Assembly (NCBI RefSeq): GCF_023276375.1
Contig: NZ_JALLPK010000001.1
Coordinates: 3,785,391 to 3,849,390 of the forward strand
Origin: Halocatena marina
GTDB lineage: Archaea; Halobacteriota; Halobacteria; Halobacteriales; Haloarculaceae
Direction: 5' to 3'
DNA length: 64,000 bases
The notes beneath the pieces are model-generated. The model was given only the letters and a program-made list of their open reading frames with translations. It made no database searches and was not told the origin of the DNA. Of this stretch, positions 17,841-27,416 are shown in pieces. The number at the start of each line of letters is the position of its first letter. The stretch's first letter is position 1. Position numbers and translations under genes: made by a program.

Positions 17841-18689
17841 ATGCCCACCCTCGCGGCCGACGTGCTCGCGCGCTATCGCCGGTTTTCGTTGTACAACTCA
17901 CCCTACGTCGCCCACGACAACGGCAGTGCTATCGATCTCTATCCAACGGATGATTTCGTGCCAAGTCCTGTCGCCGGAACCGTCCTCGACGTGCAAACGG
18001 TTCGTGCGCCACCAAAGGAGTACGCTGCTGTCCACGACCATCTCATTCTCATCGACACCGGTGTGCATACTGCGCGCTTGCTCCACGTCGACCCGTCAGT
18101 CGAACCAGGCGAGACTGTTGCCGTTGGTGACCCGCTCGGAACGCTCGTTCGCGCTGGCTTTTTCGCTCCGTGGGTCGACAACCACATCCATCTTGGATTC
18201 CGCTCTTCCGAGACGAACCCGTACAGAGCATCGGGATCGCTCGCTATCGACGTGGACGTTCCCATCGAAGCGCTCTCATGGGATGGCACCGGACGCGTTG
18301 ATCGAGTCGGCGACACCTACGTTGTTCTCGATGCCCCTTCTCACCCGGCGCCAGGTGATCATTTTGTGGGAATCGCAGCCGGGAATGGTGTGATTGACGG
18401 CGGGTGCCCTCACTACGACGGCGGTGGTCTCCTCGGAACTAACGGTTCGCTACCAGCACACACCAACGGAGACGTCACGCTGGTCGGCACACGCGTTGGA
18501 CGCATCGACGGTCGAAACGTGCAGTGGGACGATATCGAAATTCGGGCGAATGGAACGCCAATCACCGGAATCTCCTTCTTTCTCGCACAAGATGCGGCAT
18601 TTGGCGCAAAGTTGATCTGTCCGAATGCGTCGTTCGAGCCGAACGAATACGTCGAGGTAACCATTCATCCGTCTCACGACGAATCATAA
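17841..18689 (+). CDS. M23-like (LytM-fold) protein of unknown function
   Basis: A 282-residue protein whose first half has the layout of an M23/LytM zinc-peptidase domain. AHDNGSAIDLYP would supply the first His and Asp, then VPSPVAGTVLDV, and DNHIHLGF holds an HxH motif. The second half is beta-rich without a motif I recognise. No signal peptide is seen, unusual for a cell-wall peptidase and sensible for an archaeon without murein, so a non-peptidase role is possible. The start is uncertain: the ATG at 17808 is also in frame, but MPTLAADVLARYRR at 17841 looks like the true beginning. Confidence 0.65.
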   Translation: MPTLAADVLARYRRFSLYNSPYVAHDNGSAIDLYPTDDFVPSPVAGTVLDVQTVRAPPKEYAAVHDHLILIDTGVHTARLLHVDPSVEPGETVAVGDPLGTLVRAGFFAPWVDNHIHLGFRSSETNPYRASGSLAIDVDVPIEALSWDGTGRVDRVGDTYVVLDAPSHPAPGDHFVGIAAGNGVIDGGCPHYDGGGLLGTNGSLPAHTNGDVTLVGTRVGRIDGRNVQWDDIEIRANGTPITGISFFLAQDAAFGAKLICPNASFEPNEYVEVTIHPSHDES

Positions 18690-18849
18690 CGTGATCCATT
18701 TTGATCGATCTACACCCCGGAGACGGGAGTGTGGGCGGTGCAGTGTACAGAGAGTCACTCACTAGAATCAATAACTGTGAATTGATGTGATGGATAGTAG
18801 GTACGTTCTGAATCGGTGGCTACAAGCCCGTCCACCTGCGAACGGATTC

Positions 18850-19296
18850 ATGACCGAGCAGCTGCCGGATGACATGATCGAGATGGTTCAGCTATTCATC
18901 GAGGAAAACCACGGCTATCTCTCGTGGCTCGGTGTCACTGTCGATGAATTCACTTTCGACAGTATGACGCTCACCATCCCGTACGACGACAAGCTAACCA
19001 ATCCGACCTCGCCGCCGACGATGCACGGCGGAATCGCAGCGACGATTATTGACACCGCCGGTGGACTCGCACTGCGACCGACCCTCGATGATCCGATTGG
19101 CGGCAGTGTGGCAACGATCAACCTCAACGTCAACTATCTCCGGCGAGCCGCGGGCGATCTCACTGCCCACGCTGAAATCGTTCGAGCCGGTAACAGCGTC
19201 GGTGTGAGTCAGGTGACTGTCGAAAGCGAAACCCCCGACGGCGAAGTACAACCTGTCGCCGTTGGACAGGCCGCCTACCGGCTGTTTCAGGGCTAA
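18850..19296 (+). CDS. PaaI-type hotdog-fold thioesterase
   Basis: A 148-residue single-domain acyl-CoA thioesterase of the PaaI family. The motif PTMHGGIAATIIDTAGG carries the HGG and catalytic Asp of the hotdog helix. The strands NLNVNYLRRA and VGQAAYRLF complete the fold. The ATG at 18850 is chosen because the extra 21 codons from the GTG at 18787 do not resemble the family. It is a monocistronic gene. Probable substrates are aryl- or acyl-CoA esters. Confidence 0.82.
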   Translation: MTEQLPDDMIEMVQLFIEENHGYLSWLGVTVDEFTFDSMTLTIPYDDKLTNPTSPPTMHGGIAATIIDTAGGLALRPTLDDPIGGSVATINLNVNYLRRAAGDLTAHAEIVRAGNSVGVSQVTVESETPDGEVQPVAVGQAAYRLFQG

Positions 19297-19344
19297 TCGA
19301 AGAATCGAGCGTGTGTTGCTAGGATCGCATTATTGTACAAATAT

Positions 19345-19860
19345 TCATAAATTATTAGGAATGTATATGGTGGCAAGTAGAACGCTCCCGAAAAATCCTA
19401 CAATTTGATACCAAAGGACGCTGCCTCCAATCACGACCATCGTCGTTAGATCGTACTCGTGTGGGTCCCAGTCGTACCCGATCCGCGGGAGAATGACGAC
19501 TGGAATGAGCCACAAGAGCACAAGAGAGACTCCAATCAACACAATTAGTCCCCGAAAAAGAAATGCGTCTTCGGCGGGTGAATCCATGCCCGGCGGTGAA
19601 AACAGCGCATCACCACCGACCAAAATGGCACCGATGAGAAACACTTGCACCACCGCAATAGCCACAATGACAAGCACGTAGTTGAGAAGCCACCTGTTCG
19701 TAACGCCGATAATGAACAGTGCACGTACGCGACTGAACAACAGAAGCGGCGTACAGATCCCCGCAACGACACATGCGAGGAGTATGCTGCTGATTGCTAA
19801 CTTGATCAGTGGAACTAGTACAGTTCCGACAATGGCGAAACCGTGACTCACAGCCCACAT
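19345..19860 (-). CDS. Integral membrane protein, function unknown
   Basis: A 171-residue hydrophobic protein with about five predicted membrane helices: roughly residues 10-32, 34-52, 60-82, 103-127 and 142-165. A short loop with GGDALFSPPGMDSPAED sits between the third and fourth. I see no family motif. It is convergent with the thioesterase gene and about 125 bp upstream of, and divergent from, the HTH-10 regulator at 19986. Composition is consistent with a real gene. Confidence 0.6.
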   Translation of the reverse strand: MWAVSHGFAIVGTVLVPLIKLAISSILLACVVAGICTPLLLFSRVRALFIIGVTNRWLLNYVLVIVAIAVVQVFLIGAILVGGDALFSPPGMDSPAEDAFLFRGLIVLIGVSLVLLWLIPVVILPRIGYDWDPHEYDLTTMVVIGGSVLWYQIVGFFGSVLLATIYIPNNL

Positions 19861-19985
19861 ACTTTGCCTTACTATGAACTATCCGTCGTATAAATCACTC
19901 TGTGGGATCCATCTAATCGGAGCGCAACGAATCTCGTTCCCCACACGCCGGGGACGTTTATACGAGCGCATTCCCTTTCTGTCGT

Positions 19986-20639
19986 ATGTACGAGGCGACG
20001 TTCCGCATCGAGGGCGATGGGACCTACGCTGCGGCGACAGCGGATACTGGTGCCTCGGTCGAACTCTGGTGCAACGATCATTGTGACCTGCTGTACGTCG
20101 CAGACGGTGCGACCGACGAGATACTCGCGCACGTACGCGAGCGCGTTGGAGTACAGGACCTCCTTCGACGGCCAAACGAGCTGGTTATCGTCACCGCGAG
20201 CTGCCTGCAACGACACGAGAGCGACCTCATCGAGACGTATCTCATGCGTCACAACTGCTTGTTGTTACCACCAGTGCGGTACGCTGATGGCGCGAAGTCC
20301 TGTCGGCTGCTCGCGCTCGATCCAAGTGCCCTCACAGGCTGTTATCGCGCGCTCATCGACGACGGATACACGGTGACCGTAGAGCGCAAACGAGAGATCG
20401 AGACGGTCACGCACGACGCGCCGTTACTCACGCTCGACGGTGTTCTCCCGAACCTCTCTCCGCGCCAGCGCGAGACTTTCGCGGCCGCGTACGACCGCGG
20501 CTACTACGAAATTCCTCGAGAGACGACAACAGCCGATATCGCGGACGCAGTCGGCGTCGAACGTCGAACCGCAGAAGAGCATCTTCGGCGTGCGGAAAAC
20601 AAACTGGTTGCGGCGTTGATCGAGTACGTCCGTGCCTAA
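19986..20639 (+). CDS. HTH-10 (bacterio-opsin-activator-like) regulator
   Basis: A 217-residue regulator. The C-terminal 55 residues are the HTH-10 domain seen in haloarchaeal Bat proteins: LSPRQRETFAAAYDRGYYEIPRE, cut here as LSPRQRETFAAA and DRGYYEIPRE, then IADAVGVERRTAEEHLRRAE. The N-terminal part is a sensor-like domain without PAS or GAF motifs. TTTATA at 19957-19962 lies 26 bp before the ATG, so the transcript is probably leaderless. It ends five bases from the convergent YjiH-type gene. Target genes unknown. Confidence 0.85.
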   Translation: MYEATFRIEGDGTYAAATADTGASVELWCNDHCDLLYVADGATDEILAHVRERVGVQDLLRRPNELVIVTASCLQRHESDLIETYLMRHNCLLLPPVRYADGAKSCRLLALDPSALTGCYRALIDDGYTVTVERKREIETVTHDAPLLTLDGVLPNLSPRQRETFAAAYDRGYYEIPRETTTADIADAVGVERRTAEEHLRRAENKLVAALIEYVRA

Positions 20640-20644
20640 CTAAT

Positions 20645-22075
20645 TCAGAACAGCCCAAGCTCGCTGACGAGATGCGTCATCACTGCGATGAGCGGCACAA
20701 GGATGATCGTCCGCATCGCGAACAGCATCACGAGATCCCGAAAGCGGATCGGAACGTCGCTGAACATATCCATCGTCATTGGGCCGACGCTGGAAAAGAA
20801 AATCAGCTGAGAGACCGCGAGCACAGCGATGAAAAACCGTGCCATCGGTGCGGTCTCCGTGACCAACAGAACGGGCGTGTACATCTCCGTGATGCCGACG
20901 ATGGTCGCCGGAGCGACTGTCTCTGCATTCGGTAGTCCCAACGCATTGATAACGGGCACAAGCGGCGCACCGAGATATTCGAACGTTGGCGTGTACACTG
21001 ACAGGAGCACCGCCGCTAGCCCGACCGCGAGAATGGTCCCGAGGATGAGACTCGTGAGCCGCAGTCCGTCGATGAATCCGCGCCACGCAGCCTGTGCGAA
21101 CGTTTCGCCTCGTTTTGCCTTGCCGACAGCCTCGCTGAGTGCAAATCGTAGATATTCCCGTCCCGTCCCCTCGAACGGCATCTCGGGGTCGGGTTCGGCG
21201 ACGTACTCCTCGGAAATAGTGCTGATTGGCGGCACCCGAACGAGAATCACCGCACAAACGACAACGCAGATGAAGTACGCGAGGAAGATGAGCGGAAACA
21301 GCGCGAGCATCTCGACCGTGGCAGCGACAACGCCCACGAATCCGATGCTCACTGTCGAAAAGCACGTTGCGATGGTGTACACCTCGCGTTTGTTGTAGCC
21401 ACCGCGGTCGAAGACGTTCCGTGTGACGTACAGCCCAACCGAGTACGAACCCACCCACGAGGCGAGGCTATCGAGCGCTGCCCGACCGGGGAGCTTGAAT
21501 AACGGCTGCATCACTGGCCGTGCGAGCGTGCCGATGAACTCCAATCCACCAAGTTCAACGAAAATTGTGATGAAGACGGCACCGATTGGGATGATGACTC
21601 CAACGCTGTACACCAGTTTGCTCCACATGAACCCACCCGTCGTTGCGGTGTGGAGCCACTCTGGGCCGCTCCCGAGGAACATCACTGGTGCGAGCAGCGC
21701 TCCGATCACCCGGAGCGTCCAGAACGCGGTCGAGCTTTCGAACGACGACAGGTCGACGTTGGTCGAAACCAACCCGCGGCTGTCGAGCTCCGCCGCCGTC
21801 GTGAACACACCGCCAGCGACAATGACCGAGAGCACGTACACCCCGACGGCGTCCGGAACAGATTCGGTGATCGTGCTGACGACGATATCGAACGGAACAG
21901 TGATCTCTCCGTGCCACGGAACCGGTACGAGAAAGAACACAGCCCCGATGGCGAACGCAACGACGAACTTCACCACCGGCCGTATCTCGTACTCGTTGAG
22001 ATCGATGTCGTCGATTTCGCGTGCAGACGGCGTGCTGTCGATGTCCCACGTTTGATCTTGTGGTTCGGTACTCAT
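20645..22075 (-). CDS. YjiH-type membrane protein with nucleoside-recognition (Gate) domains
   Basis: A protein of about 476 residues with ten or more membrane helices, beginning MSTEPQDQTWDI. The layout and segments such as FIGTLARPVMQPLFKLPGRA and SWVGSYSVGLYVTRN match the YjiH/Gate-domain family. Family members are suspected to be transporters or sporulation-type gate proteins; no substrate is established to my knowledge. The repeated Gate-like halves (around residues 185-225 and 385-425) suggest pseudo-symmetry. It is convergent with the HTH-10 gene. Confidence 0.78.
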   Translation of the reverse strand: MSTEPQDQTWDIDSTPSAREIDDIDLNEYEIRPVVKFVVAFAIGAVFFLVPVPWHGEITVPFDIVVSTITESVPDAVGVYVLSVIVAGGVFTTAAELDSRGLVSTNVDLSSFESSTAFWTLRVIGALLAPVMFLGSGPEWLHTATTGGFMWSKLVYSVGVIIPIGAVFITIFVELGGLEFIGTLARPVMQPLFKLPGRAALDSLASWVGSYSVGLYVTRNVFDRGGYNKREVYTIATCFSTVSIGFVGVVAATVEMLALFPLIFLAYFICVVVCAVILVRVPPISTISEEYVAEPDPEMPFEGTGREYLRFALSEAVGKAKRGETFAQAAWRGFIDGLRLTSLILGTILAVGLAAVLLSVYTPTFEYLGAPLVPVINALGLPNAETVAPATIVGITEMYTPVLLVTETAPMARFFIAVLAVSQLIFFSSVGPMTMDMFSDVPIRFRDLVMLFAMRTIILVPLIAVMTHLVSELGLF

Positions 22076-22200
22076 GTACACACGCTCGTTCTGAAGGAAT
22101 GAGACTACACCATCACCATGTGCGGTGGTGTTTATGAGCTATTGCAGTGCTGACAGCGTACCGAGAACGTACAGATAGAGAGCATCCACATTCGCATCAC

Positions 22201-22785
22201 TCACTTCGAATCGTGTGTGAATTCGATCGAATCGAGCGGGCGGACGTCACCGAACAGCCAGTCAGCGTGATCGAGTGCGTACTCGCGGTGCTGTTCTTCG
22301 ATAAATCCAACCGCGTCTTCGATGATGACGGGTCGGAAATCGCGGAGACCGGCACTCGATGCAGTGTGAAGGACACAGACGTTCGCAAGCGTCCCACAGA
22401 TGAGGAGGTCGTTGATTCCGTGCGCATTGAGATGGCCCTCAAGATCGGTCTGATAGAACGCGTCGTAGGTGTGTTTCGTGACGACGTGATCGCCCGCCTC
22501 GACGGTCAGCTCGTCGACGATCTCGGCCTCCCACGTGCCTTCTACGACGTGTTCACCCCAGCGATCGAACTCGTCGTAGTAGTGTGTCTCATCGAACTGT
22601 TCGGGTGGATGCATATCGCGGGTGAAAATCACGTGAGAGCCTGCTTTGCGGGTCAGATCGATGACGTTTTGAACCGACTCAATGGCCGCTTCGCTGTCTG
22701 GTGCGTGCAAAGATCCATCTGGATGACAGAACCCATTTTGCATGTCTACGACGACAGCAGCGGTGGTGTCGGGATTGAATTGCAT
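22201..22785 (-). CDS. Isochorismatase-fold cysteine hydrolase, probable nicotinamidase
   Basis: A 194-residue isochorismatase-family amidohydrolase. The catalytic triad of the family is visible: Asp14 in VVVDMQNGF, Lys104 in VVTKHTYDAF and Cys137 in GTLANVCVLHTA. A His-containing metal-binding segment (RDMHPP) fits nicotinamidases. Nicotinamidase would make nicotinate, the substrate of the phosphoribosyltransferase at 25755, which supports an NAD-salvage role, but other amides cannot be excluded. Divergent from the lipoprotein gene at 22860. Confidence 0.8.
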   Translation of the reverse strand: MQFNPDTTAAVVVDMQNGFCHPDGSLHAPDSEAAIESVQNVIDLTRKAGSHVIFTRDMHPPEQFDETHYYDEFDRWGEHVVEGTWEAEIVDELTVEAGDHVVTKHTYDAFYQTDLEGHLNAHGINDLLICGTLANVCVLHTASSAGLRDFRPVIIEDAVGFIEEQHREYALDHADWLFGDVRPLDSIEFTHDSK

Positions 22786-22859
22786 GAATGAACGTAGAAT
22801 GCCACCATCTAAAACAGTTCTTCCGTGGTGTTTTTCCCGCTTGCCGTGTATAATCGTTT

Positions 22860-24305
22860 ATGCGATTCCGCTCCGTTTTGCTTGCTGTCTTGGTCGTTCT
22901 TGCAGGCTGTAATGCTCTCCCAAATGCCGGGAACACTCCCTCTCCGACTGAATCTGGTGTATCCGGGCCTCAGAAATCGACAGCTGCGCCCGGCAACGCT
23001 ACAGACGGAATCGGCCATGAAAACGGCTATTCGGCCGATGCGAAACTATCGATCAGCCCGAATGACGGCCTGAACAAAACGGAGCGAAAAGCGGTCGTCT
23101 CTCGAACGATGGCCCGTATCGAAATCGTTCGCCAGAAGGAGTTCAAACACTCGGTCCCCGTCACGATCCAGTCCCGAGAAAAATTCAGAGGAAATCAATC
23201 GAACCAGAATATAACGAAGTCGTTCCGTCGGTTCGACAACGCAAAGTTCGAAGCGATGTTCCTCATCGGGGAACAATCAGATTCGCTCGCTGTTCAGAAC
23301 GAGGCCAGAGGACAGAGCGTTCTTGGATACTACAGTCCGACGAAAGATTCGATCGTCATTATCAGCAACAGTAAGACACCCACACTTGACGGCGAATCGA
23401 CGCTCGCACACGAACTCACCCACGCGCTTCAGGACCAGCATTTCAACCTCTCTGACTACAATCGGACCACACGGGACGAACACAACGCGGTCAACGGTCT
23501 TATTGAGGGTGAAGCGAATCTCGTCCAACAGCGATACATGTCGAACTGCGGGAATAATTGGGACTGTCTTCCACGCTCGGAGAGTGGAAGCAGCGCCCAG
23601 CCCCCGAGCAACTGGGGCGTGTATCTCCTCAATTATTTCCCGTACGCTGATGGACCCGAGTTCGTCAACTACTACCAGCAGCGTGATGGCTGGAGCCGAG
23701 TCGACGAAATGTTCTCACAGCCTCCTGTAAGCTCCGAACAGGTGATGACGCCCACGAAATACGGCTCCGACGCACCAACGAACGTCACACTTGATGACCG
23801 TGCCCGGAACGGATGGTCGCGCGTCCATCTCACGGGACAGCGATCGGGACCATCACGCCCCGATTACGCGACGCTCGGACAGTCAGGACTCACCGCAATG
23901 TTCGCACAAGCAACGTTCGATTCGTACAATCGGTCGGCTGTCGTTCCTCGCCGGGCGATCTTCAACTACGATGGGAACCAACCAAACAGATCCGATCCCC
24001 TCGATTACAGTCTCCCGATCACGAACGGATGGGACGGCGATCGACTGCACGTCTATCAGAAGAACAACGAGACGGCCTACGTCTGGAAGGTGAAGTGGGA
24101 CTCACCGAAAGACGCCTCGCAGTTCGCAACTGCGTACCGTCAGCTTCTCAGCCACTGGGGAGCGACAACGGCTGGAACGAATACGTGGGTCATCGAGAAC
24201 GGACCGTATGCAGACGCTTTCTCGGTTCGGACATCGGGTAGTACGGTCGTCATCGTAAACGCGCCGACGACCGACGATCTCGGTGACGTTCGGCGGAAGG
24301 CATAG
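22860..24305 (+). CDS. Hvo_1808-like surface lipoprotein with zinc-peptidase motif
   Basis: A 481-residue secreted lipoprotein with Sec-type signal and lipobox LAGC (residues 14-17). The mature part has HELTH at 184-188 (TLAHELTHALQDQ) and, 25 residues on, GLIEGEANLV, the layout of a gluzincin-type metallopeptidase (HExxH plus a downstream Glu). A C-terminal half with paired Trp motifs (WDGDRLHVYQ, YVWKVKWDSPKDASQF) is shared with the next gene. It belongs to the haloarchaeal Hvo_1808 surface-protein family, whose biochemical role is not known to me. A tandem paralogue starts 30 bp downstream. Confidence 0.85.
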   Translation: MRFRSVLLAVLVVLAGCNALPNAGNTPSPTESGVSGPQKSTAAPGNATDGIGHENGYSADAKLSISPNDGLNKTERKAVVSRTMARIEIVRQKEFKHSVPVTIQSREKFRGNQSNQNITKSFRRFDNAKFEAMFLIGEQSDSLAVQNEARGQSVLGYYSPTKDSIVIISNSKTPTLDGESTLAHELTHALQDQHFNLSDYNRTTRDEHNAVNGLIEGEANLVQQRYMSNCGNNWDCLPRSESGSSAQPPSNWGVYLLNYFPYADGPEFVNYYQQRDGWSRVDEMFSQPPVSSEQVMTPTKYGSDAPTNVTLDDRARNGWSRVHLTGQRSGPSRPDYATLGQSGLTAMFAQATFDSYNRSAVVPRRAIFNYDGNQPNRSDPLDYSLPITNGWDGDRLHVYQKNNETAYVWKVKWDSPKDASQFATAYRQLLSHWGATTAGTNTWVIENGPYADAFSVRTSGSTVVIVNAPTTDDLGDVRRKA

Positions 24306-24335
24306 CTCGGCATCACAGCCCATCCTTAATAGAAT

Positions 24336-25658
24336 ATGACAACTCGACCATCGGAATGGACCGGTCTCGCATTCTCTGTGCTCATCGTCCTCTCTGGCTG
24401 TTCCGGCCTCCTTGGGGGATTACAGGCCGATATCGGTCAGGAAGATGGCTACAGTGCTACCGATTCAGTGAATGTAACGACGAGCGACGGACTGAACGCA
24501 AGCGAACGAGAGGCAGTCGTTCACAGAACGATGGCCCGTGTTGAGGTTATTCGCGGTCAGGAGTTCACGAAGGACGTTCCAGTTCGTGTCATATCACGAG
24601 AACAATACCAAAACGAGAGTGGAACGTTTGCCGTTCGAGACGACCCGAACTACACCGCATGGAACAATCAGGTCTGGGAAGCGCGGTTTCTCGTCGATGA
24701 ACCGACGAACGCAAACAAAGCCGTCGAAGGAGTTTATGCAGGCGCAGTGCTCGGCTACTATTCGAACGGCGAAATCGTCATCGTCAGTGACAGCAAAACG
24801 CCGCGTATCGATTCGCTGACGCTCGCACACGAACTCACACACGCACTTCAGGATCAGCAGCTCTCGTTAGGCGAGGGTAATTTTGATCAAACGCAGGACG
24901 CTCAACTCGCAGAGAACGGTCTCATCGAAGGTGACGCAAACAGTGTAGAGTCTCGGTACGAGGAGCGCTGTCAGAATGATTGGTCGTGTTTACCCCAGCC
25001 AGAGCGACCGGAGCAGTCGAATCGCACTGACTTCAATCAGGGCGTGTACACGACAGTTATCATGCCGTATATCGCAGGACCGGATTTCGTCGATGCACTC
25101 CACGAACGTGGTGGCTGGAGCGCGGTCAACGATGCATACGATGATATCCCACAGAGTTCCGAACAGATCATCCACCCGGAGCGCTACCCTAACGATACTC
25201 CTGTGAACGTCACCGTCAAAGACCGATCAAACAACGAGTGGGAACGACTCGATGTTGACCCACAGGCCGAAACAGCCGGTGAAGCCTCGATTTACACGAT
25301 GTTCTGGATGAACGGCGTCATCGATACGCAGAGTCACTACCAGTACAACTACTCCCACCCACTATCTGCGGGATGGGCCGGTGATAGCCTTGTTCCTTAT
25401 CAAAACACGGCTGGCGAGCAGAACGGATACGTCTGGAAGACGGAGTGGGATTCCCCCGAAGACGCCTCGCAGTTCTCCGATGGATACAAACGACTGCTCA
25501 AACAAAAGGGCGCAAAGCAAACCGGTAACACGTACGTCATTCCCGAGAAAAATCCGTACGGAGACGCATTCCGAGTGAGTCGTCAGGGGACGACGGTGAC
25601 GATCGTGAACGCACCAACCGTCGAAGAGCTCGACCGCGTTCACCGATCATCGAACTGA
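24336..25658 (+). CDS. Hvo_1808-like surface lipoprotein, tandem paralogue
   Basis: A 440-residue paralogue of the preceding protein with the same order of parts: signal and lipobox LSGC (19-22), an EDGYSATDSVNVT segment, LAHELTHALQDQ with HELTH at 165-169, GLIEGDAN at 195-202, and the C-terminal YVWKTEWDSPEDASQF and VTIVNAPTVEEL segments. Both metal-site elements are kept, so both copies should be active if the family is enzymatic. Similarity falls in the middle and linker regions, indicating an old duplication. The 30-bp spacing implies cotranscription. Confidence 0.85.
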   Translation: MTTRPSEWTGLAFSVLIVLSGCSGLLGGLQADIGQEDGYSATDSVNVTTSDGLNASEREAVVHRTMARVEVIRGQEFTKDVPVRVISREQYQNESGTFAVRDDPNYTAWNNQVWEARFLVDEPTNANKAVEGVYAGAVLGYYSNGEIVIVSDSKTPRIDSLTLAHELTHALQDQQLSLGEGNFDQTQDAQLAENGLIEGDANSVESRYEERCQNDWSCLPQPERPEQSNRTDFNQGVYTTVIMPYIAGPDFVDALHERGGWSAVNDAYDDIPQSSEQIIHPERYPNDTPVNVTVKDRSNNEWERLDVDPQAETAGEASIYTMFWMNGVIDTQSHYQYNYSHPLSAGWAGDSLVPYQNTAGEQNGYVWKTEWDSPEDASQFSDGYKRLLKQKGAKQTGNTYVIPEKNPYGDAFRVSRQGTTVTIVNAPTVEELDRVHRSSN

Positions 25659-25754
25659 CCCGAGGGAGATCGGTGCGGATCTGTGTATGGATGGGCCGGC
25701 TGCTTGTGTAGCCAGAATCACGTAGTTTTTCGACGCTCCGGCGGAATAGGGTGT

Positions 25755-26894
25755 ATGTTCGACATCGTCTCGCCGGATGAAATTCGCGAGGGACGGGCGA
25801 CTGATGCTTACTTCGATCGGACAGTCACGACGCTCGAGGACGCCGACCGTGACCCATACGTTGTTGCTGAAGTGTGCGCTGATCAGTTTCCGACAGGAGC
25901 GTTCGAACTCTTCGCTGGTGTCAAAGACGCAGCGAACTTGTTTTCATCAACGACTGTTGATATCGATGCGCTCTGCGAGGGACAACTGTTTGACGGTGGC
26001 CCCGTCATGCGTATCGAGGGTCGATACACTGAGTTTGCACGGCTCGAAACGTCTCTTTTGGGCTTTCTCTCACACGCAAGTGGGATTGCCACGCGTGCGC
26101 TTCGTGCACGCCGTGCTGCTCCCGACGTACAACTGTTAAGCTTCGGTGCACGCCACGTTCATCCGTCACTGGCAGCAGTCGTCGAACGCTCTGCGCTCAT
26201 CGCGGGATTCGATGGCTTCTCACACGTCGCTGCCGGCGAGATCCTCGGTCGTGAATCAAGCGGAACGATGCCCCACGCGCTCATCATCTGCTTTGGACCG
26301 AACGAACAGGAGGAAGCGTGGGAGGCGTTCGATGCGGCCGTCGGGGACGATATTCCTCGCATCGCGCTGTGTGATACGTACTCCGATGAAACCGACGAAG
26401 TGCTGCGCGCGGCACGAACCATCGATCTCGATGGCGTCCGTCTCGATACGCCGAGTTCTCGACGTGGTGATTTCAGACACATCGCCAGAGAGGTCCGCTG
26501 GAAGCTCGACACAGAGGGGTACGAAGATGTCGATATCTTCCTCAGCGGTGGCCTCGGTGCAGCCGAACTCCGAGAACTTCGAGACGTCGCGGACGGCTTC
26601 GGTATCGGTGGATACGTCAGCAATGCCAATCCGGTGGACTTCGCGTTGGATCTTGTCGAAATTGAGGGCGAACCGGCGACAAAGCGGGGAAAGCTTTCCG
26701 GGCCGAAGGATGTCTACCGAACATCAGACGGCGACCATTGTGTCCTCCCTGCTGGGACTCCCAGCCCAGCGGAGAGTGAGTCGTTGCTAGAACCGCTCGT
26801 CCGAGACGGAGAAATCGTGCGCGAATTTAGTATCGACGCGAGTGCAACCCGAGCACTTCGAGATGCCGAACGGGTGGGATTCGAAGCAGATTGA
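25755..26894 (+). CDS. Nicotinate phosphoribosyltransferase
   Basis: A 379-residue enzyme of the archaeal nicotinate phosphoribosyltransferase type, converting nicotinate and PRPP to nicotinate mononucleotide in NAD salvage. It starts MFDIVSPDEIREG; an upstream extension to 25683 is open but atypical. Family features are FARLETSLLGFLSH, FGARHVHP, the DTYSDE and GVRLDTPSSR strands, and the phosphate-binding ends LSGGLGAAELREL and FGIGGYVSNA. A C-terminal Cys/zinc-ribbon extension found in some homologues is absent. Together with the isochorismatase-fold gene at 22201 it could form a nicotinamide-to-NaMN route. Confidence 0.88.
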   Translation: MFDIVSPDEIREGRATDAYFDRTVTTLEDADRDPYVVAEVCADQFPTGAFELFAGVKDAANLFSSTTVDIDALCEGQLFDGGPVMRIEGRYTEFARLETSLLGFLSHASGIATRALRARRAAPDVQLLSFGARHVHPSLAAVVERSALIAGFDGFSHVAAGEILGRESSGTMPHALIICFGPNEQEEAWEAFDAAVGDDIPRIALCDTYSDETDEVLRAARTIDLDGVRLDTPSSRRGDFRHIAREVRWKLDTEGYEDVDIFLSGGLGAAELRELRDVADGFGIGGYVSNANPVDFALDLVEIEGEPATKRGKLSGPKDVYRTSDGDHCVLPAGTPSPAESESLLEPLVRDGEIVREFSIDASATRALRDAERVGFEAD

Positions 26895-26974
26895 CAGCGA
26901 TCAAAATCGATCGAACGTGGGTCTCCGCTCCGCTAGTGATCGAACAACTTACCCACCGTCGCCGAGTATTAACA

Positions 26975-27293
26975 GTGTGGCAGTGGGTGTCCGGTTTCCG
27001 CGTTTTGCGAGGAAAGTCCCCCCACCGTCCGGGCAGGTGACCGGGCGCAAGCCCGGGGCGAGAGATCGCCGGCACTGGAACAGAAACGAGACCCCTCTCC
27101 CGGACCGATGAGGTGTGCGACGCCTGAGGTAACGAGGGCACGCTAACCCACCGAGGATCGAAGGGAGAGAATGGATGGAACGGCGAATCCTCACCGGTGC
27201 AAGCCCGCGGTTGATGGTAGCCCGGACACACGCCGTGGGTGCTCAGCCGAATGCCGGATAGAACAGAAGGGGGCTTACGGCCCACAGCCACAC
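26975..27293 (+). ncRNA. rnpB: RNase P RNA (archaeal type A)
   Basis: The catalytic RNA of RNase P, which matures tRNA 5' ends. The ends pair as helix P1: GTGTGGCAGTGGG (26975-26987) with CCCACAGCCACAC (27281-27293), interrupted by one A-A mismatch. Conserved regions are GAGGAAAGTCCCCCCACC near the 5' side and ACAGAAGGGGGCTTACGG near the 3' side, the universal CR-I and CR-V elements. The length of about 319 nt fits haloarchaea. The short open frames over this stretch are not genes. Confidence 0.95.
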
Positions 27294-27416
27294 TATTCAA
27301 AATATATACGCTATTGTACTTACTATTGTGACAAATGGTTGTTCGGTTTTGTTGGTGTCCATCTTATGTGATCATAATCAAAAACGTCTTTTTCCTGGTG
27401 AACAATCACAGTGCAA

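Noticed and set aside
20640..22055. Three long alternative frames over the YjiH-type gene
   Set aside because: Two are Arg/His-rich or Ser/Thr-rich shadows of a well-formed polytopic membrane protein.
26827..27300. Open frames across the RNase P RNA
   Set aside because: The stretch has the RNase P conserved regions and P1 pairing; the frames have no coding character.
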